NCBI GenBank assembly: GCA_944324085.1 | Contig: CALUUX010000024.1 | Coordinates: forward strand, 1 to 49,942 | Reading direction: 5' to 3' | From: an uncultured Mailhella sp. | GTDB taxonomy: Bacteria; Desulfobacterota; Desulfovibrionia; Desulfovibrionales; Desulfovibrionaceae | Length of the DNA stretch: 49,942 nt | In this document: positions 25,138-35,658 of the stretch, piece by piece | Layout of the letters: every line of letters begins with the position of its first letter | How positions within the stretch are numbered: the stretch's first letter is position 1 | Made by a program: the position numbers and the translations under genes | The notes under the pieces: model-generated | Database searches by the model: none | Told to the model about the DNA's origin: nothing | The model's input: the letters and a program-made list of their open reading frames with translations, nothing else

Positions 25138-26019
25138 ATGCGACTTTTTCTTGCCACCGCCTTTTGTCTGACGCTCTTCGCGCTGAACTCCATACTGTGC
25201 CGGGCGGCTCTCGTCGTCTGGGGCATGGAGCCGCTCCAATACACCGCCGTGCGAGGTCTTTCCGCCGCCGTCATGCTGGCCCTGCTGTGCGCCGTCCACA
25301 TCGTGCGCGGCCTTCCTGGACGGGGATCCGTCTGGAAACAGGCCTGGAAAGAAAGCTCCTGGGCCGGTTCTCTGTTTCTCTTCCTGTACATGATATGTTT
25401 TTCCCTCGCCTACATGGCCATGCCTTCCGCAGCGGGCACGCTGGTCATCAATATTTCCGTACAGTTCGGCATGATGGGCTGGGGCATGGCGCACGGCATG
25501 CGACTCTCCAAAATGCAGGCCGCAGGTCTCGCCATGGCTTTCGCCGGACTTGTCGCGCTGCTTTCCCCCGGCCTTACGGCCCCTCCTCTGATCAGTTCTT
25601 TGCTCATGGTCGTCGCCGGCTTGTCCTGGGGAGGATACAGCGTCTGCGGCCGAGGAGCGTCTTCCGCCTCTCTGGCTACGGCAGGAAACTTTTTCCGTTG
25701 CGCTGTCGCGGGTCTCGCTACGGCGTGCGTCGCCTCGGTTCTGGAATCGCCGGCCCATCCCGCGGCCTACGCCTGCGCGCTGGCGGCGGGAGCCGTGGCT
25801 TCCGCTCCCGGCTATGTGCTGTGGTACGTCATCGTTCCCCGGTACAGTCTCACCGGTTCGTCCGTCATTCAGCTCAGCGTTCCGCTCATTACCGCCGTTC
25901 TGGCCGCGTTTCTGCTCGATGAAGCCATCACGCTGCGTCTCGCGCTGTGCTCCGTTCCCATTCTGGGCGGCATTTGCCTGGCGCTGACCGCACGACAGAA
26001 AAAAGAACGCGACTCATAA
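25138..26019 (+). CDS. EamA/DMT-family permease (second copy)
   Basis: A 293-residue inner-membrane permease with ten helices and two EamA domains, the first at LFALNSILCRAALVVWGMEPLQYTAVRG and the second at LLMVVAGLSWGGYSVCGRGASS. The last helix ends in a basic ARQKKERDS tail. It is convergent with the sigma-54 activator gene, and the stop regions overlap by six bases (26014-26019). Cargo is unknown. It shares family but not close sequence with the permease at 17028-17903. ATG 25138 has GAGAGAA upstream; a second in-frame start at 25093 is less likely. Confidence 0.85.
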   Translation: MRLFLATAFCLTLFALNSILCRAALVVWGMEPLQYTAVRGLSAAVMLALLCAVHIVRGLPGRGSVWKQAWKESSWAGSLFLFLYMICFSLAYMAMPSAAGTLVINISVQFGMMGWGMAHGMRLSKMQAAGLAMAFAGLVALLSPGLTAPPLISSLLMVVAGLSWGGYSVCGRGASSASLATAGNFFRCAVAGLATACVASVLESPAHPAAYACALAAGAVASAPGYVLWYVIVPRYSLTGSSVIQLSVPLITAVLAAFLLDEAITLRLALCSVPILGGICLALTARQKKERDS

Positions 26020-27486
26020 TACCTTCAGACCATGTTTCTCCAGATCCCGTATCTTGCGGAACATGGTGCTTCTGTCCATGCGAAGCATTTTTGAAGCCGC
26101 CGTCATGTTACCGGAAAAACGGGCGATGGCCGCCTTCAACATGCGACACTCCATTTCCCGCATGATGTCGTGATAATCCTTACCCTCAAAGTCGAATTCC
26201 ATCGATGAAGGTTCAGGTTCCCGCGACAACGCCGTGGAATTGATGGGCAGATGGTAGGAGCGCACCACGTTCTTCGGACATGTGACCACAGCTTCCTGCA
26301 TCATGCTCTTGAGCTCCCGGACGTTGCCAGGCCAGTCGTAGGAAAGCAGCAGGGCTTCCACGTCTTCGCCCATGGTGACGGAACGGTTGTACTTGCGGCA
26401 GAAATACTGAAGGAAAAAGTTGGCCAGCGGCATGATGTCATCCTTTCTCCGACGCAGCGGAGGAATGTTCAGCACCGCTATCTTCAACCGATAATAAAGA
26501 TCGCTTCGGAACTCCCCGCGGGACACGGCCTTTTCCAGATCCTTGTTGGTGGCGGCGACCACGCGCACGTCCACCTTTCTGGGCGTGTTGGCTCCCACGC
26601 GCACGATGACGCCGTCCTGCAGAAAACGCAGCAATCTTGTCTGCAAAGGTAACGGCAGTTCGCCGATTTCATCGAAAAAAACGGTACCCCCGGCGGCCGC
26701 TTCAATGAGGCCTATGCGGCCGCTTCGGCTCGCGCCGGAAAAGGCTCCGCCGATATACCCGAACAGTTCCGATTCGATAAGGTTCGGAGAAATGCTTCCG
26801 CAGTCCACCTTGATGAACGGCTTGTCGGCTCGCCGGCTCATGGCGTGTATGCGCTGGGCCATGACGTCCTTGCCCACGCCGGTTTCTCCGAGAATAAGAA
26901 TGGAAATGTCCGTCTGCGCCATGATGCGGGCCTTGGAAAGAAACGCCTCCATGGCCGAACTGAAAATGAAATTGCTCCCGTCTTCGGCCGACTGAAGACC
27001 GGAACTATTGTTGATGCGCACCAGCGTGTTCAACAGATCGCGCTGATGGGCCAGCTTGTTTTCCATATTCACGATGGTGCTTATGTCACGGATAAAGGTG
27101 ATGCACATGACCACCTTCCCTTCCTTATCCAGGATAGGAAAACCGTCCAAAGAAAGATGACGTCCGTTGGACAGCGTCTGTATCTTGGAAACGGGACGGC
27201 CAGTGCTGATGACCTCGGGATTGACGGCAACGTCGAAAATACCTTCCGCCACAATGCTTGTCGCTTTGCGCCCCATCATCCATTTCTTGGAAAATCCGCT
27301 CAACTCCTCATACTTTTTATTGACGAAAAGACATGTGGAGTCCGCATCGCTTATCCAGATGCCATCCTGAAAAACGTCAAAAGCCTGTTCCATATATTCA
27401 AGAAGCACGGAATCCATGAACAACCCGACACAAGGATAAAATTTTTGGCCTGCCACGCCATTCTGCAATAAATTCACTCCGTTCAC
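26014..27486 (-). CDS. Sigma-54-dependent transcriptional activator (PAS-AAA+-Fis), likely isethionate regulator
   Basis: A 490-residue enhancer-binding protein. Residues 30-140 are a PAS sensor domain, 170-410 the AAA+ domain with Walker A GETGVGKD (200-207), Walker B FFDE (270-273) and the sigma-54 contact loop GAFSGA (247-252; canonical GAFTGA), and 455-490 a Fis-type helix-turn-helix (NMTAASKMLRMDRSTMFRKI). It has no receiver domain, so it probably responds to a ligand rather than a kinase. The start at the GTG 27486 has GGAAGG upstream; the first ATG (27417) lacks a site. It sits directly after the isethionate operon, whose promoter is of the sigma-54 type, so it is the obvious activator. 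Confidence 0.9.
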   Translation of the reverse strand: MNGVNLLQNGVAGQKFYPCVGLFMDSVLLEYMEQAFDVFQDGIWISDADSTCLFVNKKYEELSGFSKKWMMGRKATSIVAEGIFDVAVNPEVISTGRPVSKIQTLSNGRHLSLDGFPILDKEGKVVMCITFIRDISTIVNMENKLAHQRDLLNTLVRINNSSGLQSAEDGSNFIFSSAMEAFLSKARIMAQTDISILILGETGVGKDVMAQRIHAMSRRADKPFIKVDCGSISPNLIESELFGYIGGAFSGASRSGRIGLIEAAAGGTVFFDEIGELPLPLQTRLLRFLQDGVIVRVGANTPRKVDVRVVAATNKDLEKAVSRGEFRSDLYYRLKIAVLNIPPLRRRKDDIMPLANFFLQYFCRKYNRSVTMGEDVEALLLSYDWPGNVRELKSMMQEAVVTCPKNVVRSYHLPINSTALSREPEPSSMEFDFEGKDYHDIMREMECRMLKAAIARFSGNMTAASKMLRMDRSTMFRKIRDLEKHGLKVL

Positions 27487-27524
27487 AACACCTTCCAGAA
27501 TCAGAACACTTGCGCAACGTATGC

Positions 27525-27552
27525 AAAAGGCCGCCGCGACATCGCGGCGGCC
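27525..27552 (-). terminator. Terminator of the isethionate operon
   Basis: On the minus strand GGCCGCCGCG-ATGT-CGCGGCGGCC then TTTT, between the amidohydrolase-like gene and the activator. The activator therefore has its own transcription start somewhere in 27487-27525 or depends on read-through. Confidence 0.85.
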
Positions 27553-27681
27553 TCATTTCTCGTCGCATGGCAGAAACGAACTTCCGAAACGGCCGCTCTC
27601 GAATCCGTTCACGCGCAAGAAGCTCTCACCGTAAAAAACGCGCTTTCCCACGCACGGCTCGCTTCCGCGCCTGACAAGACG

Positions 27682-28521
27682 CTAGTCTTCAGAAAGTCCC
27701 AGCACGGCGCAGGCGTTCTTGTACATGATCTTTTCCCGCACGTCCTCGGGCAGATCCATGGAGGCGTAATTGGCGAGGCACTCGCCCTGCTCCACAAACG
27801 GATGGGCGCTGGCGAACACCACCTTGTCGGCTATCATGGACTTCATGGCGCTGATGTAGGTTTCGCACATGGGGGCGGCCTCATACTCCGAAATGTCCAT
27901 GTACACGTTCTTGTTGCGATAGCAGGCGTAAATGGCCTCATGCACGAAGGGATAGCCGCCGTGACTCATGACGATCTTGAGTTCGGGGAAGTCGCGCGCC
28001 ACCACGTCCACGTCGCGAGGATCGGTATAGGTCATCACCGCGCCGGGAACCTGAGGCGGCGGAGCCATGGTGATGAACACGGGCACGTTCAGTTCGCAGC
28101 ACTTGGCGTAGATGGGATAATAGCGCGCTTCGCAGGGGCTGATATGGGCCAGATAGGGATCGGTGGCGATGCCCTTCATGCCGTATTCCTTCACCACCTT
28201 TTCCACTTCGCGCACGGCGCCCATGCCCTTGTGCGGATCAATGCCCCAGAAGCCGAGGAACATGTCGGGATAGGCGCGGCAGAATTCCAGCACGCTGCCG
28301 TTGTTGTCCGGGAAACCGTAGGTGGTCTGGCAGTCGCGGCCGGTAATGACGCAGCGCGTCACGCCGCGGGCCTTGAGATCAACCACGATTTCATCGAGAG
28401 TCTGCGGCTTCCACTTGTCGAAGCCGCTGGCTTCGCAGCTGGCATTGAACATGGTGCTGTTCTTGATGCCGTTCAGAATGGCCTCGGTGTGAGGCCGAAA
28501 ACGAAAGTCGATAATCTTCAT
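27682..28521 (-). CDS. Amidohydrolase-fold protein lacking metal ligands
   Basis: A 279-residue protein of the amidohydrolase-2 (TIM-barrel decarboxylase/hydrolase) superfamily, recognisable from the overall layout, LDEIVVDLKARGVTRCVITG, FLGFWGIDPHKG and KIVMSHGGYPFVHEAI. The metal-binding residues are largely gone: the strand-1 H-x-H is FRFRP (residues 6-10), the strand-5 His is Met/Ala (VFITMAPP), and the strand-8 Asp is Ala in FASAHPF; only the SHGG His persists. It may bind a ligand or form a complex rather than hydrolyse. ATG 28521 has GGGAGG upstream. It is last in the operon, 41 nt after islB. A role in the isethionate pathway is inference. Confidence 0.75.
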   Translation of the reverse strand: MKIIDFRFRPHTEAILNGIKNSTMFNASCEASGFDKWKPQTLDEIVVDLKARGVTRCVITGRDCQTTYGFPDNNGSVLEFCRAYPDMFLGFWGIDPHKGMGAVREVEKVVKEYGMKGIATDPYLAHISPCEARYYPIYAKCCELNVPVFITMAPPPQVPGAVMTYTDPRDVDVVARDFPELKIVMSHGGYPFVHEAIYACYRNKNVYMDISEYEAAPMCETYISAMKSMIADKVVFASAHPFVEQGECLANYASMDLPEDVREKIMYKNACAVLGLSED

Positions 28522-28562
28522 CACCAGTCCTCCCTGGTTGAAGGATCATGCATAAAAAGGAG

Positions 28563-29492
28563 CTACTTTGCGCCTCGTTCCTCGTCCACGATGGCCTGAA
28601 CGCGCGCGGCCACGCCGGCGGGCAGGGAAACTTCGCCCATGGGATACTCTCTTCCCAGGAACATGTATTTCTGCGTTCCCAGGCGATGGTAGGGCAGCGC
28701 TTCATAGGAAACGTTGGCGTAGCCCTTGAGCAGGCGGCCTATGGAGCGGGCGGTTTCGTCATCGTCGTTGAAGTCGGGAATGACGGGCGTGCGCACCAGC
28801 ACGGGCTTGTCGGGGAAGGTTTCCAAAAGCTTCTTCAGGTTGGAGAGAATAAGCTCGTTGCCTCTGCCCGTGGCCCACTTGTGCTTTTCGGAGTCGGTGT
28901 GCTTGACGTCGAAAAGGATGTTGTTGAGGAGCGGAGCCGCCTCTTCCATGGCTTCCCACGGCACGCAGCCGCAGGTTTCGATGGCCGTCTTGATGCGGCG
29001 TCTGCGGGCCTCGCGAAGAAGCGCCAGGGCGAACTTTTTCTGGAACAGCGGCTCGCCGCCGGAAATGGTCATGCCGCCGCCGGAACGGGAGTAGAAAATG
29101 GAATCCTGAGCCACCACGTGAAGCACGTCCTCAACGGTGCGGTTCTTGCCGTACACGATGAGGCTCTGCGCGGGACACGCCGAGGCGCAGGCGATGGTTT
29201 CGCAGTCGTTGCAGTGGGTGCAGTCGATGTCGAGAGCGCCGTTGACCGCGCGGATGGAGCCGTAGGGACAGGCGGGAATGCAGAAATTGCACTTGGCCGG
29301 AGAAATGCAGCGGGTGGGGTTGAAGGCCATCTGCGGCTGCGGTTTCTGGGATTCGGGGTTGCTGCACCAGCGGCAGGCCAGAGGGCAGCCCTTGGTGAAC
29401 ACTATGGTGCGGATGCCCGGACCGTCGTGAACGGAATATTTTTGAATGTTGAACACCAGGCCGGTGACCTTTCTGTCCTCAAACGTACTCAT
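28563..29492 (-). CDS. islB: Glycyl-radical enzyme activase for isethionate sulfite-lyase
   Basis: A 309-residue radical-SAM enzyme that makes the glycyl radical on IslA. The radical-SAM cluster is C36-x3-C40-x2-C43 in KGCPLACRWCSNP, followed by a ferredoxin-like insert with two extra clusters (C62, C68, C71, C75; and C91, C94, C97 with C102/C106), as in activases of pyruvate formate-lyase relatives outside PFL itself. SGGEPLFQ supplies the SAM-binding glycines. The start at 29492 has GAGGTT upstream; the frame is open to 29573 but has no homology there. A hairpin-plus-T-run stands just before it, which may lower its expression relative to islA. Confidence 0.92.
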   Translation of the reverse strand: MSTFEDRKVTGLVFNIQKYSVHDGPGIRTIVFTKGCPLACRWCSNPESQKPQPQMAFNPTRCISPAKCNFCIPACPYGSIRAVNGALDIDCTHCNDCETIACASACPAQSLIVYGKNRTVEDVLHVVAQDSIFYSRSGGGMTISGGEPLFQKKFALALLREARRRRIKTAIETCGCVPWEAMEEAAPLLNNILFDVKHTDSEKHKWATGRGNELILSNLKKLLETFPDKPVLVRTPVIPDFNDDDETARSIGRLLKGYANVSYEALPYHRLGTQKYMFLGREYPMGEVSLPAGVAARVQAIVDEERGAK

Positions 29493-29571
29493 GATAACCT
29501 CGCGTGCGGCTGCGAAAAGGGGGCACTCTGCCCTTCGGAAACGCCGCGTCCGGCATCGGACGCGTTCCGTC

Positions 29572-29612
29572 AAAAGAAAACCGGCTCCTCCCCGGCAAGG
29601 AGGAGAAGCCGG
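29572..29612 (-). promoter_or_regulatory. Hairpin with T-run between islA and islB (attenuator-like)
   Basis: On the minus strand a mismatched stem CCGGCTTCTCCTCC / GGGAGGAGCCGG is followed by TTTTCTTTT, the layout of a partial terminator, 24 nt after the islA stop. It could reduce read-through so that the catalytic activase is made in smaller amounts than the enzyme. Confidence 0.6.
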
Positions 29613-29635
29613 CGGGGCATCAGGCCCCTTGTCTA

Positions 29636-32149
29636 CTACAGATCGTCGTGATCGGTACGGGCGATCAGGTCATTCTGAAGGTCGGGCGACAGGTCCACGA
29701 AGTAGGCGCTGTAACCGGCCACACGAACGATGAGGTTGCGGTACTTCTGCGGATCCTTCTGAGCGGCAAGCAGGGTTTCCTGATTGAGCACGTTGAACTG
29801 CAGATGCCACAGCTTGAGGTCGCACCAGGTGCGGATGAACTGCACCAGCTTTTCGGTGCCGGCTTCGCCTTCCACGCTCTTGGGAGTGAACTTGATGTTC
29901 AGGAGGCGAGCAGCACGATTGCGCAGGCCGTAGTTCTTGGTCTTGTAGTTAGAGAGCAGAATGGCGGTAGGACCATTCACGTCCGCGCCGTGGGAGGCGG
30001 AAGAACCGTCGGACAGCGGGAACCATTCGGTACGGCCGTTAGGCGTGGCGCTCACCACCTTGCCGAAAGGCACGTGGGAGGTGAAGGGCACGTAGCGCAC
30101 GTCGTTGTTGATGCCCATTTCGGGGGAGTACTTCTGGGCGAATTCCACGCAGATGCGGTCGATGGCCTTGCCGATTTCGTCGGCGTAGGGATCGTCGTTG
30201 CCGTAGCAGGGGCAGCTCTTCACGAGCTGCTGGATGTCTTCGTAGCCCACCCAGTTGTGATCCATGGCTTCCAGGAGCTGATCCATGGTGATGCGCTTTT
30301 CTTCAAACACCAGCTTCTTGATGGCGGCCAGGGAGTCGATGACCGTGCCGAAGCCCATGAATTCAAAGTAGCCGAAGTTGGCGCCTTCGGGGATGATGCG
30401 GGTGTGCAGGTCGAGGCAGTACTTCATGCACAGATCGTGCAGAGCGGAGCCCATGGGCTGGGCGAAGTGTTCGGCGCGAACCTTGGTGACGATGTACTGC
30501 TGGGTGAACGTGGCGCGCAGGAACAGGTCCTGCTGTGCCTTGTAGGCTTCCCACATGTCGTCCCAGGTCTTGAAGGTGCGGGGATCGGGAGTCTTCACGC
30601 CGAGCTGCTCGTCGCCGTACTTCTTCATTTTGCCCTGACGCAGAGCCATTTCCAGAGCCGCGGCGAAGTTGGTGTACGCGCCGCCGGAGGTGTAGGTGTC
30701 GCGGTTGGGCATACGGGTTTCGGTGCAGCCGGACACGGCGTAGTCCAGAGCTTCTTCAAAGGTACCGCCCTTGGAGGCGTACAGCGGCACGACTTCTTCG
30801 TCGTTGCAGAGCTTGGGGAAGCCGGAGCCGTACTTGATGGTTTCGGCCACGTCCCACAGGTATTCGTCGGGAGAGAGCGAATGCACGCGGGCGGCGAGGT
30901 CCGGGTAGTGCAGGGGGAATTCACGCTTGGAGCGCAGGAACAGGTGGGTCAGTTCGTTGGTGGCGTCCACGCCGTCCTTGGTCTGTCCTCCGATGGTCAC
31001 GGCTTCCCAGTGCGCGTAGCCTTCGTTGAAGGCGCCGCCCTGAGGAGAAATGTACATGTCGATGAATTCGGCCATGCCGACCCACATGCATTCCAAAAGT
31101 TCCATGGCCTTTTCTTCGGTGAGCACGCCGGCTTCCATGTCCTGCTTGTAGTAGGGATAGAAGTACTGGTCCATGCGGCCGTTGGAAATGGTGGTGCCGG
31201 TCTTCTGTTCGATGCGGGAGAACATCTGCACGAACCACTGGGACTGCACGGCTTCATAGAAGTTGCTCGCGGGTTCCGCAGGCACCTTTTCAGCGATTTC
31301 GGACATTCTCAGAAGTTCCGCCTTGCGCACGGGATCCGTGGTAACGGCGGCAACTTCGCGGGCCTTGGCGGCGTAGCGGCGGGCCCAGAGGACGATGGCG
31401 TCGCACACGATGACCACGGCTTCCAGGAAGGGACGCTTGTCGGCCTGGTCCACGGGGCTCGCGGGATCAAGGGCGGCCAGCTTGGCTTCGGCTTCGGCCT
31501 TGATGCCGTTGAAGCCGCGCTTAAGCACCTTTTCGTAATCGTGCACCCACTGGATGGAGGAACGGAAGGAAGAGGTTTCGTTCACCACAAAGCGGGAGAT
31601 GAGGCCTTCGTCGTCCACATAGGTGAGCTTGTGCACCCATTCGGGGAGAGCCTTGTTCAGGGCTTCGTGATAGGTCTTGCCCTTCCAGTAGGGAGCGATC
31701 TGCTCCATGACGATCTTGGCGTCTTCGGGGCTGATGGTGGCGGGGGACTGCTCGCGGGTGGGCAGGTCGCGCACGGCGATGTCGAGGAAGTCGCCGTCGA
31801 GTTCAGGATACAGGATGCCGTAACGGCCAATCTTGGAGCCGGCGCGGCCGAGCAGCAGCTGACCGTCTTCGACTTCCACGGTCATGTTCTTGGCGATGTG
31901 CATGAGCGCCTTGGCCCAGCGGAGCACGAGGGGCTGCCCTTCGGTTTCCTTCATGGACTGGGTGAAGTACAGGGCGCGTTCCACGTCGATGACGGGGGTC
32001 TGTCCTTCAAATTTGGCAATGAGGTCGAACACGCGGGCATGCGTGTCATAGTACTTGTCCTTTTTACCCTTCTGTTCGTCAAAGATGCGCTGTTCCTGCG
32101 GGGAATGGCATTCACAGGCTTCGGGGTTGAGCATTTCAATGGCACTCAT
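29636..32149 (-). CDS. islA: Isethionate sulfite-lyase (glycyl radical enzyme)
   Basis: An 837-residue glycyl radical enzyme that cleaves isethionate to acetaldehyde and sulfite. Catalytic C475 and E477 lie in SGCTETRM and the radical G812 in RVAGYSAYF. Pocket residues R196, Q200 (SSFRSSIQW), W381, R685 and F689 correspond, with a constant +7 shift, to R189, Q193, W374, R678, F682 and to C468/E470/G805 as I recall them from studied isethionate lyases; this argues strongly against PFL, choline lyase or diol dehydratases. ATG 32149 has AAGGAG 7 nt upstream. Operon: between the fused TRAP permease and its activase, behind a sigma-54 promoter. The enzyme is oxygen-sensitive and cytosolic. Confidence 0.93.
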   Translation of the reverse strand: MSAIEMLNPEACECHSPQEQRIFDEQKGKKDKYYDTHARVFDLIAKFEGQTPVIDVERALYFTQSMKETEGQPLVLRWAKALMHIAKNMTVEVEDGQLLLGRAGSKIGRYGILYPELDGDFLDIAVRDLPTREQSPATISPEDAKIVMEQIAPYWKGKTYHEALNKALPEWVHKLTYVDDEGLISRFVVNETSSFRSSIQWVHDYEKVLKRGFNGIKAEAEAKLAALDPASPVDQADKRPFLEAVVIVCDAIVLWARRYAAKAREVAAVTTDPVRKAELLRMSEIAEKVPAEPASNFYEAVQSQWFVQMFSRIEQKTGTTISNGRMDQYFYPYYKQDMEAGVLTEEKAMELLECMWVGMAEFIDMYISPQGGAFNEGYAHWEAVTIGGQTKDGVDATNELTHLFLRSKREFPLHYPDLAARVHSLSPDEYLWDVAETIKYGSGFPKLCNDEEVVPLYASKGGTFEEALDYAVSGCTETRMPNRDTYTSGGAYTNFAAALEMALRQGKMKKYGDEQLGVKTPDPRTFKTWDDMWEAYKAQQDLFLRATFTQQYIVTKVRAEHFAQPMGSALHDLCMKYCLDLHTRIIPEGANFGYFEFMGFGTVIDSLAAIKKLVFEEKRITMDQLLEAMDHNWVGYEDIQQLVKSCPCYGNDDPYADEIGKAIDRICVEFAQKYSPEMGINNDVRYVPFTSHVPFGKVVSATPNGRTEWFPLSDGSSASHGADVNGPTAILLSNYKTKNYGLRNRAARLLNIKFTPKSVEGEAGTEKLVQFIRTWCDLKLWHLQFNVLNQETLLAAQKDPQKYRNLIVRVAGYSAYFVDLSPDLQNDLIARTDHDDL

Positions 32150-32239
32150 GTGAACTCCTTGAAGGTTCGTTTCGGACCGTGCCTTTCGGGCGCAGGCTCC
32201 GGGAGCGGATGGCTCCTGAAATGGGTGAGGAGGGAGACT

Positions 32240-32264
32240 CCTTCCCGGAATTTCTCCGGGAAGG
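32240..32264 (-). promoter_or_regulatory. Intercistronic hairpin between dctQM and islA
   Basis: Perfect ten-base-pair stem CCTTCCCGGA / TCCGGGAAGG with a 5-base loop, no T run on either side. It probably stabilises the downstream islA mRNA segment or marks an RNA-processing point. The rest of the 142-nt gap shows nothing else. Confidence 0.55.
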
Positions 32265-32291
32265 TCCTTTATGGCCGTGTGTATGGCCGGT

Positions 32292-34157
32292 TTAGCCGGC
32301 TCCGCCGACCAGGCAGAGGGGAATCGCCGGGATGTAGGTGATGAGGAGCAGCACGATAATCATAAGAGCGATCATGGGCAGGCTTGCCTTGGCGATCTGC
32401 TCGATGCGGGTTCCGGAGATGCCGCTGGCCACGAAGAGGTTGACGCCCACGGGCGGGGTGAGGAAGCCGATGGCCAGGTTCACCACCATGATGATGCCGA
32501 AGTGCAGGGGGGACACGCCCACGCCGGTCACGATGGGCAGGAGGATGGGCACCAGGATGACGATGGCGGCCAGAGCTTCCATGAACACGCCCACGATGAG
32601 CAGAAGCACGTTGATGATGAGCAGAATGGCTATCTTGCTGCTGGTAAAGCCGAGAATGGCGCGGGCGATGGTGCCGGGCACGTCTTCAATGGTCATGATG
32701 TTGCCGAAAAGCGTGGCCATGGCCATAAGCACGATAATGACGGCCGAAGTTTCGCAGGCTTCCACGCAGCAGGCGCACACCTTGCGGAAATCCAGTTCCC
32801 GGTAGATGAACACGCCCACGATGAGGCCGTAGAAGGATGCTACCGCCGCGGCTTCGGTGGGAGTCATCAGACCGCCGTAAATGCCGCCGAGCACGATAAC
32901 CGGCACGAGCAGGGCCCACTTGGCGTCCCACACGGCGCGGGTCACGGTGCCCACGGTACGGGTGCGGGAGGAACCGCGCCAGTTGTTCTTGCGGGCCGCG
33001 TAGTAGGAATACCCCATGAGCACGGCGCCGGTGAGCACGCCGGGAACGATGCCGCCGATGAACAGGTCGCCGATGGAAACCTGCGCCGCAATGCCGTACA
33101 CCACAAACGGGTTACTGGGTGGAATCATGACGCCGATGGCGCCGGCCGCCGCCACGATGGCCGCGGCAAAGGTTTTGCTGTAACCCCGCTCCTCCATGGC
33201 GGGAATGGTGAGCGCGCCGATGGCCGCCACGGTGGCCGGACCGGACCCGCTGATGGCGCCGAAGAACATGCAGGTCGCCACGGTGGTCAGAGCCATGCCG
33301 CCGTACATGCCGCCCACCAGTTCGTCGGCGAGTCCGAGCAGCCGCTGGGAAAGTCCGCCCGCGCCCATGAACACGCCGGCGGCAATAAAGAACGGAATGG
33401 CCATGGTGGGGAAGCTGTCCAACGAAGTGAAGGACACCTGTGCCAGATACTCGATGGGCAGCGTGTCGGCGCAGAGAATGGTGGTCAGCGCGGACATGCC
33501 AAGGCCGATGGCGATGGGCACGCCGGTCACGCAGAAGAGGAGAAAATATCCGAAGAGCGCGGGGACCGGATCAATGTACTCGGCGAGCACGCAGGGAGAC
33601 ATGACCGCCACGGCGACCACCGCGCCGATGAGGGAATCCAGTATTCCCGTCACCTTGATTTGCTTGACTATGGACTGAACGAGCCGCAGGCTCATAAGTC
33701 CGAAACCGAGAGGCAGAATGAGATAAGGAATGAGGAAGGGAATGCGCATGGCCGCGGTATGCTGCGGAAAACGCTGCAGACGCTCGATCTGCCCCCATCC
33801 GTAATAGGTGATGGTAAGGGTGAGCATGAGGAAGATGAGTTCCACGAATATCCAGCTGATGCGCTGGAGACGCGGGGGCAGCATCTGATACACGAAGTCA
33901 ATGCGTATGGAGCTGCGCTTGCGTATGGCCACGCTCACGGCAATGTAGGAGATCCAGATGAAGATGTAGCGGGAAATTTCTTCCGTCCACACGGCCGCGC
34001 CGGCGCGTTCGACGAGAGGCGTGATGAAATAGCGGTAAATAACCTGCCAGGTAATGAAGAAAATGATGGCAAGAAGGCCTGAAACCAGAAAAATATTTTC
34101 AAAGTTCTCGTCAAGCCAGTGCAGAATGCCGGTGGATTTTTGGGTGTCGGTGCTCAT
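32292..34157 (-). CDS. dctQM: Fused TRAP transporter permease DctQM (isethionate uptake)
   Basis: A 621-residue inner-membrane protein joining the small and large TRAP subunits. Residues 1-170 are DctQ, with four helices and the typical [16 protein letters not shown] block. Residues 185-621 are DctM, with many helices and the signatures [31 protein letters not shown] and [16 protein letters not shown]. Chains fused in this way occur in other Desulfovibrionaceae isethionate transporters. The start is the ATG at 34157 because GAGG is 10 nt upstream; a TTG three codons earlier is too close to that site. It works with dctP upstream, using a Na+ gradient. Confidence 0.92.
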   Translation of the reverse strand: MSTDTQKSTGILHWLDENFENIFLVSGLLAIIFFITWQVIYRYFITPLVERAGAAVWTEEISRYIFIWISYIAVSVAIRKRSSIRIDFVYQMLPPRLQRISWIFVELIFLMLTLTITYYGWGQIERLQRFPQHTAAMRIPFLIPYLILPLGFGLMSLRLVQSIVKQIKVTGILDSLIGAVVAVAVMSPCVLAEYIDPVPALFGYFLLFCVTGVPIAIGLGMSALTTILCADTLPIEYLAQVSFTSLDSFPTMAIPFFIAAGVFMGAGGLSQRLLGLADELVGGMYGGMALTTVATCMFFGAISGSGPATVAAIGALTIPAMEERGYSKTFAAAIVAAAGAIGVMIPPSNPFVVYGIAAQVSIGDLFIGGIVPGVLTGAVLMGYSYYAARKNNWRGSSRTRTVGTVTRAVWDAKWALLVPVIVLGGIYGGLMTPTEAAAVASFYGLIVGVFIYRELDFRKVCACCVEACETSAVIIVLMAMATLFGNIMTIEDVPGTIARAILGFTSSKIAILLIINVLLLIVGVFMEALAAIVILVPILLPIVTGVGVSPLHFGIIMVVNLAIGFLTPPVGVNLFVASGISGTRIEQIAKASLPMIALMIIVLLLITYIPAIPLCLVGGAG

Positions 34158-34180
34158 GGATTTCAAGCCTCAGAGATAAA

Positions 34181-34208
34181 AATGAAGCGGGCGGATCGCT
34201 CCGCCCGC
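34181..34208 (-). promoter_or_regulatory. Hairpin with T-rich tail between dctP and dctQM
   Basis: On the minus strand GCGGGCGGA-GCGA-TCCGCCCGC then TTCATTTTT, 8 nt after the dctP stop. It is similar to partial terminators that let a binding protein be made in excess of its membrane partner. Confidence 0.6.
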
Positions 34209-34216
34209 AGGCGGCA

Positions 34217-35254
<1,038 letters not shown>

Positions 35255-35348
35255 TCATCCGGCATGTTTCTTGGATCGCACTCTTTTGAGCTTTTTATCG
35301 CAAAATACATTCGAGCGAAGGCAAAACTTCAACACGCCTTCTTAACAA

Positions 35349-35363
35349 GCAAAAATCGTGCCA
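35349..35363 (-). promoter_or_regulatory. Sigma-54 (-24/-12) promoter of the isethionate operon
   Basis: On the minus strand TGGCACG-ATTT-TTGC, followed by TT: a full match to the TGGCACG-N4-TTGC consensus with correct spacing. It starts transcription near 35337, giving a leader of about 115 nt to dctP. The activator gene at the end of the cluster supplies the required enhancer-binding protein. Confidence 0.92.
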
Positions 35364-35544
35364 AATATGAAAATTACGAAATATATAAAATTTATCTTTT
35401 ATTTTCAAATAGTTATAAAATATTCTAAAGACATCTGCGCCGTTGACGTCCTTTTTGGGAAAATACTCCTAGTATTTGATAATATAATTATTAAATACAA
35501 TATGTTACTTCATTTTGTGATTTTTTTATTTTGAATAATCTATA

Positions 35545-35560
35545 TATGCAAATTTGCATA
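35545..35560 (-). promoter_or_regulatory. Candidate activator site (UAS 1)
   Basis: Perfect 16-base palindrome TATGCAAATTTGCATA, about 185 bp upstream of the -24/-12 promoter. An extra half site TATGCAT follows (35562-35568), so three half-sites stand in a row here. Confidence 0.65.
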
Positions 35561-35658
35561 ATATGCATTAACACATAAGACAATCCTGGATTATTATAAT
35601 AATTAATTGTTTTTATTTGATTTTAATATTTTTTTAACATTTTATTCCTTCTTTTTAA

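Noticed and set aside
29636..32149. Alternative identities for the glycyl radical enzyme (pyruvate formate-lyase, choline TMA-lyase, glycerol or hydroxyproline dehydratase)
   Set aside because: The Arg/Gln/Trp/Arg/Phe pocket set matches isethionate lyase at one constant offset, and the neighbours are a TRAP transporter and activase without the partner genes of those pathways.
29504..32341. A 945-codon plus-strand open frame opposite islA
   Set aside because: It is the antisense shadow of a long GC-rich gene: composition is Gly/His/Val-rich with no domain, while the minus strand encodes a clear glycyl radical enzyme.
32271..34082. A 603-codon plus-strand frame opposite dctQM
   Set aside because: His/Asp/Gly-rich antisense translation with no recognisable motif; the minus strand shows complete TRAP permease signatures.
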